Below, piece by piece: positions 1-8,055 of a stretch of DNA of 64,000 bases. How positions within the stretch are numbered: the stretch's first letter is position 1; each line of letters starts with the position of its first letter. Both the position numbers and the translations under genes were made by a program. Where the stretch lies: contig NZ_SMKG01000011.1 of the NCBI RefSeq assembly GCF_004348525.1, forward strand, positions 1 to 64,000. Direction: 5' to 3'. The stretch comes from Micromonospora sp. 15K316. Its GTDB lineage: Bacteria; Actinomycetota; Actinomycetes; Mycobacteriales; Micromonosporaceae. A model generated the notes under the pieces. It did no database searches. It saw only the letters and a program-made list of their open reading frames with translations, and was not told the origin of the DNA.

Positions 1-1151
1 GGCATGGGGAAGCCGAGCAGTTCGGTGATCGGATCGGCGTCGACCGGGTCGGACGCGACCGGGGTGGGGCTGCGCGACAGCGCCACGGCCAGCCCGAAGG
101 TCGCCGCGAAGACCACCAGTTCACCCGCGGCCAGCCGGCCGAACGCGCCCCGCCGTCCGGCACGCAACGCCGGCAGGGTCCGGGACCGGTGCGCCGCACC
201 GACGAGGCCCAGGACCGCCAGGGCGAGGAGCTTCGCGCCGACCAGCCACCCGTACCGGGACTGCCAGAGCTGCTCCACCGCGCCCAACCGCACGGCCGCG
301 TTGGCCAGACCGGTGACCGCCACGGCGAGGAAGCAGCCCAGCGCGAGGCGGCTGTACCGGGTGGCCGCGTCGGCGAGCTCCCGGCTGCGGCGGACCGTCA
401 GCAGCGCGGCCAGGGCGCCGACCCAGAGCGCGGCGCCCAGGATGTGCAGCACCAGGCTGCTCACCGCGGTCTGGTGGTTGCCGGCCCCGGCGGCGTGCCC
501 GGTGAAGGCCGGTGGCGTCACCGCGACCAGGGCGAGCACCGCGGCAGTGGCGGCGAGCCCGCGCGACACCCCCACCCGGGCCAGCACCGCCACGGTCACC
601 GCCAGCCCGGCCTGGATCAGCAGGGCCTGCCCCTGGGCGATCGAGGAGGCGAAGCTGACCACGGTTGCCAGGCCGAGCCGCTGCGGCGGGACGCCCAGCA
701 GGTCCGAGACGGTCAGGGTGATCAGGGCCAGCGCGGTGGCCGCCCACCCGGCGGAGAGCAGACCGGCCCGGCGCAGCAGCAGCCAGCCGTGCGGTGACAC
801 GCTCGGCCCGTCGCCGGGTAGCAGGAACGCGGCGGTGACCAGCATCCCCACGGTCACGGTGGCGAGCGCGTCGCCGAGCAGCCGGATCGACGGCAGCGCC
901 CACGTGGTGACGGGCCCCGGATCGGGAAGACCGGGAATGGCGACCGTGAGCGCCCCGCCGGCCCGCAGGGCGATCAGGAGCACCGTGGCGCCGACCGCCG
1001 CCGCCGCGAGCGGGACGAGGGCCGCCCTGGTGGCGGGACGGCTGCCAGTTCCGGGCGCCTCCGCGTTCGGGACGTCGCGGGTCGCCGTACTGGTGGGGGA
1101 GGCGTCCGGGGTACGGGACGGCTCGGCCCGGGGCGAGCGGATCTCTGGCAT
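1..1151 (-). CDS. copD: CopD-type copper resistance membrane protein (3' end cut off by window)
   Basis: Polytopic membrane protein thought to move copper across the membrane together with CopC. It starts at an ATG at 1151 and stays open for 383 codons to the window edge, so the C-terminus is missing. The first 40 residues are a hydrophilic Ser/Pro/Thr-rich cytoplasmic tail. Membrane segments follow from about residue 43, separated by short loops as in CopD. The visible part is already longer than a stand-alone CopD domain, which would fit the actinobacterial CopD fused to a CtaG-like cytochrome oxidase assembly domain; the end is not visible, so this is inference. It lies 53 bp downstream of copC in the same operon. 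A long ORF on the opposite strand here is a GC-rich shadow. Confidence 0.8.
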   Translation of the reverse strand, partial: MPEIRSPRAEPSRTPDASPTSTATRDVPNAEAPGTGSRPATRAALVPLAAAAVGATVLLIALRAGGALTVAIPGLPDPGPVTTWALPSIRLLGDALATVTVGMLVTAAFLLPGDGPSVSPHGWLLLRRAGLLSAGWAATALALITLTVSDLLGVPPQRLGLATVVSFASSIAQGQALLIQAGLAVTVAVLARVGVSRGLAATAAVLALVAVTPPAFTGHAAGAGNHQTAVSSLVLHILGAALWVGALAALLTVRRSRELADAATRYSRLALGCFLAVAVTGLANAAVRLGAVEQLWQSRYGWLVGAKLLALAVLGLVGAAHRSRTLPALRAGRRGAFGRLAAGELVVFAATFGLAVALSRSPTPVASDPVDADPITELLGFPM

Positions 1152-1204
1152 GGGCTTCGACCTCGGCGGTGGGGGACGGCGAAGGTTCGCCGCGTGGGGG
1201 GGGC

Positions 1205-1762
1205 TCAGGCTGTGGCGCGGCGTCGGCGGAGCAGCACCGCACCCCCGGCGACGACGATCACGATGAGTGCGCCGGCGGCCAGGGGCCAGGGACCCGGACC
1301 CGTGGACCGGCCGGACGCGGCGGCGGTCGGGCCGGCCGAATCCGGCGCGGCGACGACCGGCGCGCCACTCGCGGCCGGATCGTCGACGGTGAAGGAGTAG
1401 GAGCCCTGCACCGGGTGTCCGTCGGCGGAGACGACGCGGTAGGCGACGGTGTACGTGCCGTTGACGAGGGGTCCGTCGATCGTCACGGTTCCCGTCGCCT
1501 CGGTGACGACGGGCGCGCCGGTGGGCACCTTCCGCCGACCGGCGTCGCTGAGCACGATGGTGGTGAAGGCAGGGTCCAGCTTCTGCAGGAACGTCAGGCT
1601 GATCCGCGTCGGTGGGGCGGAGAGGTGGGCGGCCGCGGCGGGCTCGGACGCCCGGAGGGCGTTGTGCGCGGCGGCCGGTGCGGCCGGTGCCACCAGCACC
1701 GCCACGGCGGTCAGCAGCGCGGCGACGCGGGCGGCGATAGGCCGACGAGAACGTGTGCTCAT
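1205..1762 (-). CDS. copC: CopC-domain copper-binding protein, membrane-anchored
   Basis: Extracytoplasmic copper carrier of the CopC/YcnJ family, 185 aa. A signal peptide (about residues 1-33, ending APAAAHNA) leaves the mature chain starting with the His of AHNALRAS, the usual N-terminal Cu-ligand region of CopC. The beta-sandwich core follows with the typical YRVVSADGHPVQGSYSF block, which holds the second conserved His. A Gly/Ala/Pro-rich linker, one C-terminal TM helix (about 160-178) and an Arg-rich cytoplasmic tail tether it to the membrane. It sits between the DyP gene (28 bp upstream) and copD (53 bp downstream), all on one strand, so it likely hands copper to CopD. Confidence 0.92.
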   Translation of the reverse strand: MSTRSRRPIAARVAALLTAVAVLVAPAAPAAAHNALRASEPAAAAHLSAPPTRISLTFLQKLDPAFTTIVLSDAGRRKVPTGAPVVTEATGTVTIDGPLVNGTYTVAYRVVSADGHPVQGSYSFTVDDPAASGAPVVAAPDSAGPTAAASGRSTGPGPWPLAAGALIVIVVAGGAVLLRRRRATA

Positions 1763-1790
1763 GTGAGTCTTTCCCCCAACTCGGTCTCGC

Positions 1791-3008
1791 TCAGCCGAGC
1801 AACTGCTGGCCGATCCAGCCGCCCTCCGGGCAGCCGGGCGGGATGGCGAAGACGGCGGAGCCGATCGGGGTGGTCCACTCGTTGAGCAGGTCCCGTTCGG
1901 CCAACCGTCGCTGGATGGGCAGGAACTGGCGGGTGACGTCGGCCTGGTACGAGGTGAAGATCAGGCCGCTGTCGGCGTGCCCGTCGGGGGTCGGCGTGCC
2001 GTCGTAGTTGTAGGGGCGGCGCAGGATCCTCTGCCGGTCGTCGGTGACGTGCGCGCGGGTGAGGTGGGAGAAGTCGGGGATGACGGTGAGCCCGTCGGCC
2101 CCGGTGGCGGCGAAGTCGGGTTCGTCGTGCTCGACGGATCCGGTGAGCGGGGCGCCGGTGTCGAGGCGCCGGCCGACGGCGAGTTCCCGGTCGGTGCGGC
2201 CGAGCAGGTCCCAGGTCTCCAGGTTCATGCTGATCCGGCGCACGACGAGGGTGCTGCTGTCGCGTAGCCACGCCGGCCCGTCGGGCACCCACACGGCCGC
2301 GTCCGTCGCCGCACCCGGTGCCGGGTTGGCGGTGCCGTCGAGCTGCCCGAACAGGTTCCGCTGCGTACGGCCGGGTTCGGCGCCGGCGGCGCGCCGGAAG
2401 CCCTGCTGCACCCACCGGACGGTGGCGAACGGTCGACTGTCCTTGACCAGGACCCGTTGCGCGTGGGCGACGGTGAGCGGGTCGTCGGCGCAGATCTGCA
2501 GCAACAGGTCACCGCCGGACCAGCGCGGTTGGAGCCGGTCGATACGGAACGCGGGCAGCTCGGCCACCGACGGCGGTCGCCGGTCGTCGAGGCCGGCGGC
2601 GGCGTAGAGGCCGGGGCCGAAGCCGAAGGTGACGGTCAGCCGAGCCGGGAGGAGCCCGAGCTCGGGTTCGGTGTCGGCCAGCGCGGGTCGACCCCGGGTG
2701 AGTCGGGCGGCGTCGTCGGAGAGCAGGCGCAGCAGCCGGCCGAGCGCGGCCCGGTCGGTGCCGGCCTTGAGGGTGAGCGCGACGAAGGCGGCGTGTGCCT
2801 GCGGCTCGGTGTCCACCCCCGCCTGGCGGGCGCCGTGGAAGCGTTCCACGGCGCTGCCGACCTGCGCCACAGGTACCTGCTCGCCGGGGTGTGCCTCGTC
2901 GGTGCTGGACCGGACGACGGCGGCCCCCGCGAGGGCGCCCCCGGCGGCCAGAACCCCGCCGGTGAGCAGGCCGCGCCTGCTCACCGGCCGGACGGAGGGC
3001 TCGGTCAT
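1791..3008 (-). CDS. Tat-exported Dyp-type haem peroxidase
   Basis: Dye-decolorizing peroxidase of the EfeB-like branch, 405 aa. The N-terminus carries a twin-arginine signal (SRRGLLTGG, residues 10-18), so it is exported folded with haem. The DyP GxxDG motif is seen as GQLDG (221-225, catalytic Asp224). The proximal haem His is probably His320 (TRAHV), and the distal Arg lies in RRPYNY (330-335). Its ATG overlaps the stop of the PCu(A)C gene by 4 bp (ATGA), showing translational coupling. In this context it may oxidise or detoxify substrates at the copper-loaded cell surface rather than take up iron: no EfeU or EfeO gene is next to it. The exact substrate cannot be told from sequence. Confidence 0.93.
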   Translation of the reverse strand: MTEPSVRPVSRRGLLTGGVLAAGGALAGAAVVRSSTDEAHPGEQVPVAQVGSAVERFHGARQAGVDTEPQAHAAFVALTLKAGTDRAALGRLLRLLSDDAARLTRGRPALADTEPELGLLPARLTVTFGFGPGLYAAAGLDDRRPPSVAELPAFRIDRLQPRWSGGDLLLQICADDPLTVAHAQRVLVKDSRPFATVRWVQQGFRRAAGAEPGRTQRNLFGQLDGTANPAPGAATDAAVWVPDGPAWLRDSSTLVVRRISMNLETWDLLGRTDRELAVGRRLDTGAPLTGSVEHDEPDFAATGADGLTVIPDFSHLTRAHVTDDRQRILRRPYNYDGTPTPDGHADSGLIFTSYQADVTRQFLPIQRRLAERDLLNEWTTPIGSAVFAIPPGCPEGGWIGQQLLG

Positions 3009-3595
3009 GACGCCGGGCTCATGCTCGTCCCCGGCGTGGCGGACATGCCCGGCATCGGTGCACCGTGGCCGGGGTCGTAGCTCTCCTGCGCGCCGGTGAA
3101 CGGCTTCGCCACCGCGCGGAACGTCTGGGTCTTCCCGTCGGCGAAGGTGAGCGTGAAAGCGAGCTCGTCACCGGCCTTCACCGGCTGCTTCAGCTCCATC
3201 AGCATCAGGTGGTCGCCGCCGGGCTCCAGCGTCGTGCTGCCGTGCGCCTTGACCACGATGCCGCCCTTCTTGGGCTGCATGACCATCTTCCCGTCCTTCA
3301 TGGTCATCTCGTGCAGCTCCATGGGGGACACCTCGGTGGCGGCGGCGGTGACCGTCACGTCGCTCTCCCCGTCGTTCACGAGGGTGCCGAACGCCGCGGT
3401 CATCCCCGTGTCGGCGGCCTTGACCCAGGGGTCGCGGATGCCGAGCACCTCCGCGGGCGCGCCGGCCGACGTCGACGGGCTCGGCTCGGCCGACGACGAC
3501 TGGCTGCAGCCGGCCGCGCCGACCGTGAGGCAGGCCGCTGCGGCGGCGAGCAGGAGGGCGCGGCGACGTCGGACGCCGACGATGGTGCTGGACAT
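3005..3595 (-). CDS. PCu(A)C-family copper chaperone lipoprotein
   Basis: Periplasmic/extracytoplasmic copper(I) chaperone of the DUF461/PCu(A)C family, 196 aa. The start was set at the ATG at 3595 because a lipoprotein signal follows at once, with the lipobox VGAAGC and the lipidated Cys at residue 30; a longer upstream extension has no such logic. The Cu-binding H-M...H-M pattern is visible as ELHEMTM, MVMQPKKGG and GDHLMLME. It is the first gene of a minus-strand operon with the DyP peroxidase, CopC and CopD; proteins of this family load the Cu-A or Cu-B centre of cytochrome oxidase. An inverted repeat 54-107 bp upstream may be its operator. Confidence 0.93.
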   Translation of the reverse strand: MSSTIVGVRRRRALLLAAAAACLTVGAAGCSQSSSAEPSPSTSAGAPAEVLGIRDPWVKAADTGMTAAFGTLVNDGESDVTVTAAATEVSPMELHEMTMKDGKMVMQPKKGGIVVKAHGSTTLEPGGDHLMLMELKQPVKAGDELAFTLTFADGKTQTFRAVAKPFTGAQESYDPGHGAPMPGMSATPGTSMSPAS

Positions 3596-3648
3596 GGGCG
3601 TTCCCTTCAGCGGTTGATCTCTCGCCCGGTTGGTCGAATACCGCAAAA

Positions 3649-3702
3649 GGAAAGTTCCGGGATGAAAGTGACTGTTCTCACCGATCATCGTGGGAACTTT
3701 CC
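3649..3702. promoter_or_regulatory. Perfect 10-bp inverted repeat between divergent genes
   Basis: The arms GGAAAGTTCC (3649-3658) and GGAACTTTCC (3693-3702) are exact reverse complements with a 34-bp spacer. They lie between the PCu(A)C operon (minus) and the CGNR regulator gene (plus). Each arm contains GGAAC on the outward strand, the usual -35 core of many ECF sigma factors. A GGAAC-N17-CGAC arrangement reads toward the copper operon. It may be an operator or a pair of divergent promoters; this is inference. Confidence 0.4.
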
Positions 3703-3820
3703 GCATCCGCGGCCCGACGGCCGCCGGTCCGCGCCACCCACGACCCCGTCCCGGTAGTCGCCCGGAGCACGGCCCTGGTTCCCGGACGAGTCACCGGCCG
3801 CAGCGCCCCGCGCCGGGCGG

Positions 3821-4459
3821 ATGACGGAAGCCGGGAACCATTCGCGTCCGCCGGCCGACCTTCACAGCATGGACACGTGGTCCGGCACAGCGATCACGAC
3901 GTGGGCGCAGCGCGCGGCCGTCGTCGCCAACACCGACTTCGAGAGGCTGTCCGACCTGGAGGCGCTGCTCGCCGGAGCGGCGTCCCCCGGGCCCGCGGCC
4001 GGTCCGGACGACCTGGCGATGGCCGGTACCGCCTCCGCCGGCCTGCGGGAGGCGTTCCTCCGCGCGGGTGACGGCGACGCCGGCGGCAGCGCGGCGGCCC
4101 TGAACCTGGTCATGGCCCGGTTGTACGCGCGACCGAGGGTGACGGTCGACGGCGACGGTTGGCGCACCTACGTCGCCGGACGGGGTGGCTCGCCGGCGGC
4201 GGAGTACCTGGCCAACGCGGCGTGGGGGCTGGCGCAGTGGGTCGGCAGGTACGGCCCGGACCGGCTCGGCCGGTGCCAGGCGTCCCGATGCCGGTCGGTC
4301 TACCTGGTCCGCCGCTGGGCCGCCCAGCGACGCTACTGCAGCGAGCGATGCGCGAACCGGATGTACGCGGCGGCCTTCCGCCGGCGACAGGCCGGGCTCC
4401 CGCCGGCCGGCGAGGGGACTGCCGCAGCGGATCGCCCGCTCGGCGCGGCGCGCGGCTGA
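3821..4459 (+). CDS. CGNR zinc-finger domain protein (ABATE-domain regulator)
   Basis: Probable transcription regulator of the CGNR family, 212 aa. The N-terminal two thirds correspond to the ABATE (DUF1470) region. The C-terminal zinc finger reads RCQASRC (two Cys) ... YCSERCANR (two Cys), followed by a basic recognition stretch. The eponymous CGNR tetrapeptide is CANR here, a conservative change. The start could be the ATG at 3821 or the ATG at 3869 (MDTWSG); neither has a strong Shine-Dalgarno. It stands alone, divergent from the copper operon, and its regulon is unknown. Confidence 0.8.
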   Translation: MTEAGNHSRPPADLHSMDTWSGTAITTWAQRAAVVANTDFERLSDLEALLAGAASPGPAAGPDDLAMAGTASAGLREAFLRAGDGDAGGSAAALNLVMARLYARPRVTVDGDGWRTYVAGRGGSPAAEYLANAAWGLAQWVGRYGPDRLGRCQASRCRSVYLVRRWAAQRRYCSERCANRMYAAAFRRRQAGLPPAGEGTAAADRPLGAARG

Positions 4460-4495
4460 GAGGCGACCCCGCCGGAGGGGAGTGGCCGGGCCGGC

Positions 4496-5179
4496 TCACC
4501 GGGCCGGCGCGCTCACCTCCCCCGCCAGGTCGACGACCCGGTCGGCCCAACGGTCCATCAACGCCTCGTCGTGCGTGACGACCAGGACACCCGCGTTCCG
4601 CGTCCGCTGGTACCCGGCGATGACGGCGGCGACGTGGGCCTGGGTGGAGGCGTCGAGCATCGCCGTCGCCTCGTCGCAGAGCAGGTAGTCGGGACGGTGC
4701 ACCAGGGCCCGGGCCAGGCAGGCCCGTTGCAGTTGCCCGTCGGAGACCGCGTGCGGCCGGCGGGTGAGCAGGTCGGGGGTGAGCCCGACCAGGTCGGCGA
4801 GCTCGGCGACGCGCTCGCGGACGCCCGGCTCGGGAGCCCGGACGGCGCGCAGCGGCTCGGCGATGAGGTCGGTCAGGCTCAGCCGGGGATCGGCGGCGGC
4901 CCGGGGGCTCTGGAACAGGACGGCCACCCGGGTACGCAGGCCGACCGGTACGGCGTACCGCACCCCGGTGACCGGTGTGCCGTCGATGCTGACCCGCCCG
5001 CCGTCCGGGCGGTGCAGCAGGGCGAGCACCCGGACCAGTGTGGACTTTCCGCAGCCGGACGGGCCGCGCAGCCCGACCGTCTCGCCCCGCGCGACGCTCA
5101 GGGTGACGCCGTCGAGCACCACCTGGCGGTCGTAGGCGACACGTACCTCGTCGGCGAGCAGGTGCTGCGGGCTGGTCAC
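4496..5179 (-). CDS. ABC importer ATPase, NikE/DppF-like
   Basis: Second ATPase subunit of a nickel/peptide-type (PepT family) importer, 227 aa. The GTG at 5179 was chosen because it overlaps the stop of the upstream ATPase by 4 bp (GTGA). Motifs: Walker A GPSGCGKST, Q-loop LFQSP, signature VSDGQLQR (divergent from the usual LSGGQ), Walker B YLLCDEAT and H-loop VVTHD. It lacks the C-terminal oligopeptide-type Cys extension of its partner. It is the last gene of a five-gene operon preceded by a Nur box, which suggests nickel (or a nickel chelate) as cargo. Confidence 0.88.
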   Translation of the reverse strand: MTSPQHLLADEVRVAYDRQVVLDGVTLSVARGETVGLRGPSGCGKSTLVRVLALLHRPDGGRVSIDGTPVTGVRYAVPVGLRTRVAVLFQSPRAAADPRLSLTDLIAEPLRAVRAPEPGVRERVAELADLVGLTPDLLTRRPHAVSDGQLQRACLARALVHRPDYLLCDEATAMLDASTQAHVAAVIAGYQRTRNAGVLVVTHDEALMDRWADRVVDLAGEVSAPAR

Positions 5180-6177
5180 GGGGCGGCTCCGGGGAGGATC
5201 GGGTGATGACAGGCGACCGTGCCGGCGCCCACCGGTGACGGCTGCGGCGCGCGTTCGCAGCTGTCGGCGCGCCGCGGGCACCGGGGCGCGAAGGCGCAGC
5301 CCACCGGAAGGGCGGTCAGCATCGGCGGATGGCCCGGTACCGGCCGGAAGGCCCGGTCCGGCAGGGCGTCGAGCAGCGCCTCCGCGTACGGGTGGGTGGG
5401 GGCGGTGAAGAAGTCGCCGCCGTCCCGGTGTTCGACGACGCGGCTGGCGTACATGACGGCGACGGTGTCGGCGACCCGGCGCGCCGCCGCCAGGTCGTGG
5501 GTGATGAGCACGACGGCGGCGCCCGCGTCACAGCGGCGGCGGAGCAGGTCCAGGGTGTGGTCGACAAGTGGGCGGTCCAGGCCGGTGGTGGGCTCGTCGG
5601 CGATCAGCAGCGGTGGATCCGTTGCCAGCGCGAGGGCGGTGACCAGGCGCTGGGCCATGCCGCCGGAGAGTTCGTGCGGGTAGCGGTCCAGGTCTGCCGG
5701 GTCGAGCCCGACGTCGGTCGCGAGCCGATCGGCCTGCCCGCGGTCGCGGCCGTGGGCCCGCAACGTCTCCCCGAGCAGCCGCCGTCCGGTCCGGACCGGG
5801 TTCAACGCGGTGGCCGGGCTCTGCGGGACCAGCCCGATCCGGCGACCACGCACCTGCCGGGCGAGTCGGCGCTGGCCGCAGCTGACCAGGTCGACCGGCT
5901 CGGTCTCCGGCTGGTGCAGCAACGCGCGGCCGGTGACGGTGGCGTTGCCCGGCAGGAGCCCCAGCAGGGCGTGGGCGAGTACGGACTTGCCACAGCCCGA
6001 TTCGCCGACGACGGCGAGCAGCTCGCCGGCGTGGACGGTGAGGCTGAGGTCGGTGACGGCGTGCACGACCGCGTCGCGGAGCCGGAACCGGACGCCGAGC
6101 CGGTCGACGGTGAGCAGCGGCGACGTCCGCGGGTCGGACGGTCGGGCCGGTACGGTGGCCGGCTGGGTGGTGGTCAC
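5176..6177 (-). CDS. ABC importer ATPase, NikD/DppD-like
   Basis: First ATPase subunit of the importer, 333 aa, starting at the GTG at 6177 in a 4-bp overlap with the permease gene. Motifs: Walker A GESGCGKS, Q-loop LVPQSP, signature ELSGGMAQR, Walker B LLIADEPTTGLD and H-loop LITHD. The C-terminus has the FAPRCPRRADSC type Cys-containing extension (oligo_HPY region) usual in dipeptide and nickel importer ATPases. It forms the cytoplasmic motor with the adjacent NikE-like subunit. Confidence 0.9.
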   Translation of the reverse strand: MTTTQPATVPARPSDPRTSPLLTVDRLGVRFRLRDAVVHAVTDLSLTVHAGELLAVVGESGCGKSVLAHALLGLLPGNATVTGRALLHQPETEPVDLVSCGQRRLARQVRGRRIGLVPQSPATALNPVRTGRRLLGETLRAHGRDRGQADRLATDVGLDPADLDRYPHELSGGMAQRLVTALALATDPPLLIADEPTTGLDRPLVDHTLDLLRRRCDAGAAVVLITHDLAAARRVADTVAVMYASRVVEHRDGGDFFTAPTHPYAEALLDALPDRAFRPVPGHPPMLTALPVGCAFAPRCPRRADSCERAPQPSPVGAGTVACHHPILPGAAP

Positions 6178-7046
6178 AGGTGCAACTCCGCTCTGACCCG
6201 GGGATCGAGACGGTCGCGCCACCGGGCGGCGAGGACCGCGATGGCGAGGGTGACGACGACGATCACGGCTCCCGGCACCAGGCTCGCCCACCAGGCTCCG
6301 GTCAGCAGCGACCCCTCACCGTCGCTGATCATGTTGCCGAGCGAGGCGAGGTGCGGTGGCAGGCCGAGGCCGAGGAACGACAACGCGGTCTCGTGCCACA
6401 CCGCGTGCGGGATCATCAGCGTGGTGGCCAGCGCCAACCGGGGCAGCACGTGCGGCAGCAGGTGACGCACCAGCACCCTTCGCCGGCCGGCTCCGCCGCT
6501 GATCGCGGCGTCGACGAAGGTCCGGGTACGGAGGCTGAGCAGCTCGGACCGGACGATGCGGGCAGTGGAGAGCCAGTGGGTGAGCCCGACGGAGGCGATC
6601 ACCGCGCCGAGGCTGGGCCGCAGCATGGCCACGATGAAGATGCCGAGCAGCAGGTGCGGCAGCGCGGCGATGGTGTCGACGATCCGCATCAGAACCCGGT
6701 CGACGCGCCCGCCCAGCGTACCGGCGATCCCGCCGATCAGGCCGCCGATGACTGTGGCGACCAGCGCGGCGACCGCGCCGACGAGCAGCGAGACGCGCAG
6801 GCCGTAGACCGCGCGGTGGGCGACGTCCCGGCCGAGGTCGTCGGTGCCGCCGAGGTGGCCCCAGGACGGCGCCAGCCGGGTCTGGTCGAGCGCGACCGCG
6901 CTCTGGTCCAGTGGCCAGAGGATCGGGGCGAGCAGCGTACCGGCGACCGCGACGACGAGGACGAGCCCGGCCGTGACGGCACCGGCCCGGCGGGGTCGCA
7001 ACCGCAGGGGTCGCAGCAGCGGGCGGCGGGCAGCGAGGTCAGCCAT
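6174..7046 (-). CDS. ABC importer permease, NikC/DppC-like
   Basis: Inner-membrane permease, 290 aa, with an N-terminal TM segment, the DppC-type loop containing GGTDDLGRDV, and five further hydrophobic stretches. The EAA coupling motif reads DAAISGGAGRRRVLVRHLLP. It overlaps the upstream permease by 8 bp and the downstream ATPase by 4 bp. With the NikB-like subunit it forms the translocation channel for the substrate delivered by the lipoprotein at 8052-9650. Confidence 0.9.
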   Translation of the reverse strand: MADLAARRPLLRPLRLRPRRAGAVTAGLVLVVAVAGTLLAPILWPLDQSAVALDQTRLAPSWGHLGGTDDLGRDVAHRAVYGLRVSLLVGAVAALVATVIGGLIGGIAGTLGGRVDRVLMRIVDTIAALPHLLLGIFIVAMLRPSLGAVIASVGLTHWLSTARIVRSELLSLRTRTFVDAAISGGAGRRRVLVRHLLPHVLPRLALATTLMIPHAVWHETALSFLGLGLPPHLASLGNMISDGEGSLLTGAWWASLVPGAVIVVVTLAIAVLAARWRDRLDPRVRAELHL

Positions 7047-8055
7047 CGAGTCGCACCCTCGGGTCGGCAGCGGCGTAGGCGAGGTCGGCGGCGAGGTTGG
7101 CGGCCAGCACCACGGCGGTGGTGACCAGGGTGATCGCCGCGAGCAGCGGGAAGTCGCTGCCGAGCGCGGCCTCGACCGTGACCGCGCCCAGGCCCGGCAG
7201 GGAGAAGACCGTCTCGACCAGCACCGCCCCGCCGACCAGCTCGGGCAGGTGGGTGCCGACCAGGGTGAGGAACGGCAGCAGCGCGGTACGCAGCGCGTGC
7301 CCGAAGAGCACCGTCCGGCCGGGCAGCCCGCGGGCCCGTGCCGCGAGCACGTGGTCGTCGCGCAGGCTCTCCGCGACCGCGTCGCGGACGAAGAGCAGGA
7401 ACCAGGGCGCCTGGGACACCGCCAGCACCGCGACGGGCAGGATCAGGTGGTGCGCGACGTCCGGCCAGGACGTGCCCGTCGCGGTGACGTCGGTGAGCCC
7501 GCCGGCCGGGAACCAGCCCAGGGCCAGCGCGAAGACGGCTATCGCGGCCAGGCCGATCCAGAAGACCGGCATCGACTCGACCGCGTACGCGGCGGCCCGC
7601 AACGCGCGGTCGAAGAGCCCGCCCCGGCGGTACGCGGCCAGGGCGCCCAGCAGCAGGCTCGCGAGCAGGACGACCGCCAGGGTGACGCCGATCAGCAGCA
7701 GGGTCCAGCCGGCGCGGGCGGCGAGCACCGAGGTGACCGGCTCGTGGCGACTCGTCGACCAGCCCAGGTCGCCCCGGAGGAGGTTGCCGACCCAACGCAG
7801 GTACTGCACCGGCAGCGGGTCGTCGACGCCCCAGTTGGCGCGGATCTGTGCCAGGTTCTCCTCGCTGGTGGTGAACGCCGCCGCGCCCGCGTACTGCTTC
7901 GCCGGGTCGACGGGGGACGCGGCGCCGAGCGCGAACATCCCGACGCTGGTGGCGACGAGCACCGGTACGGCGACCAGGAGCCGGCGCCGGACCACGGCCG
8001 CCGCCCCGGCCAGCCGGCCGGTGCGACGGCGGGCCGGCGCCGTACGGGTGGTCAC
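7039..8055 (-). CDS. ABC importer permease, NikB/DppB-like
   Basis: Inner-membrane permease of the DppB type, 338 aa. The GTG at 8055 was chosen: it overlaps the stop of the binding-protein gene by 4 bp (GTGA), while the upstream extension is only read-through. The first TM helix lies at about residues 24-44, followed by the long extracytoplasmic loop with GVDDPLPVQYLRWV and GDLGWS. The coupling loop has ARARGLPGRTVLFGHALR. It pairs with the NikC-like subunit. Confidence 0.9.
   Translation of the reverse strand: MTTRTAPARRRTGRLAGAAAVVRRRLLVAVPVLVATSVGMFALGAASPVDPAKQYAGAAAFTTSEENLAQIRANWGVDDPLPVQYLRWVGNLLRGDLGWSTSRHEPVTSVLAARAGWTLLLIGVTLAVVLLASLLLGALAAYRRGGLFDRALRAAAYAVESMPVFWIGLAAIAVFALALGWFPAGGLTDVTATGTSWPDVAHHLILPVAVLAVSQAPWFLLFVRDAVAESLRDDHVLAARARGLPGRTVLFGHALRTALLPFLTLVGTHLPELVGGAVLVETVFSLPGLGAVTVEAALGSDFPLLAAITLVTTAVVLAANLAADLAYAAADPRVRLDG

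Noticed and set aside
121..1242. Long open frame on the minus strand inside the copD region
   Set aside because: Composition is Arg/Pro/Gly-rich without any hydrophobic helices, while the neighbouring frame encodes clear CopD membrane segments.
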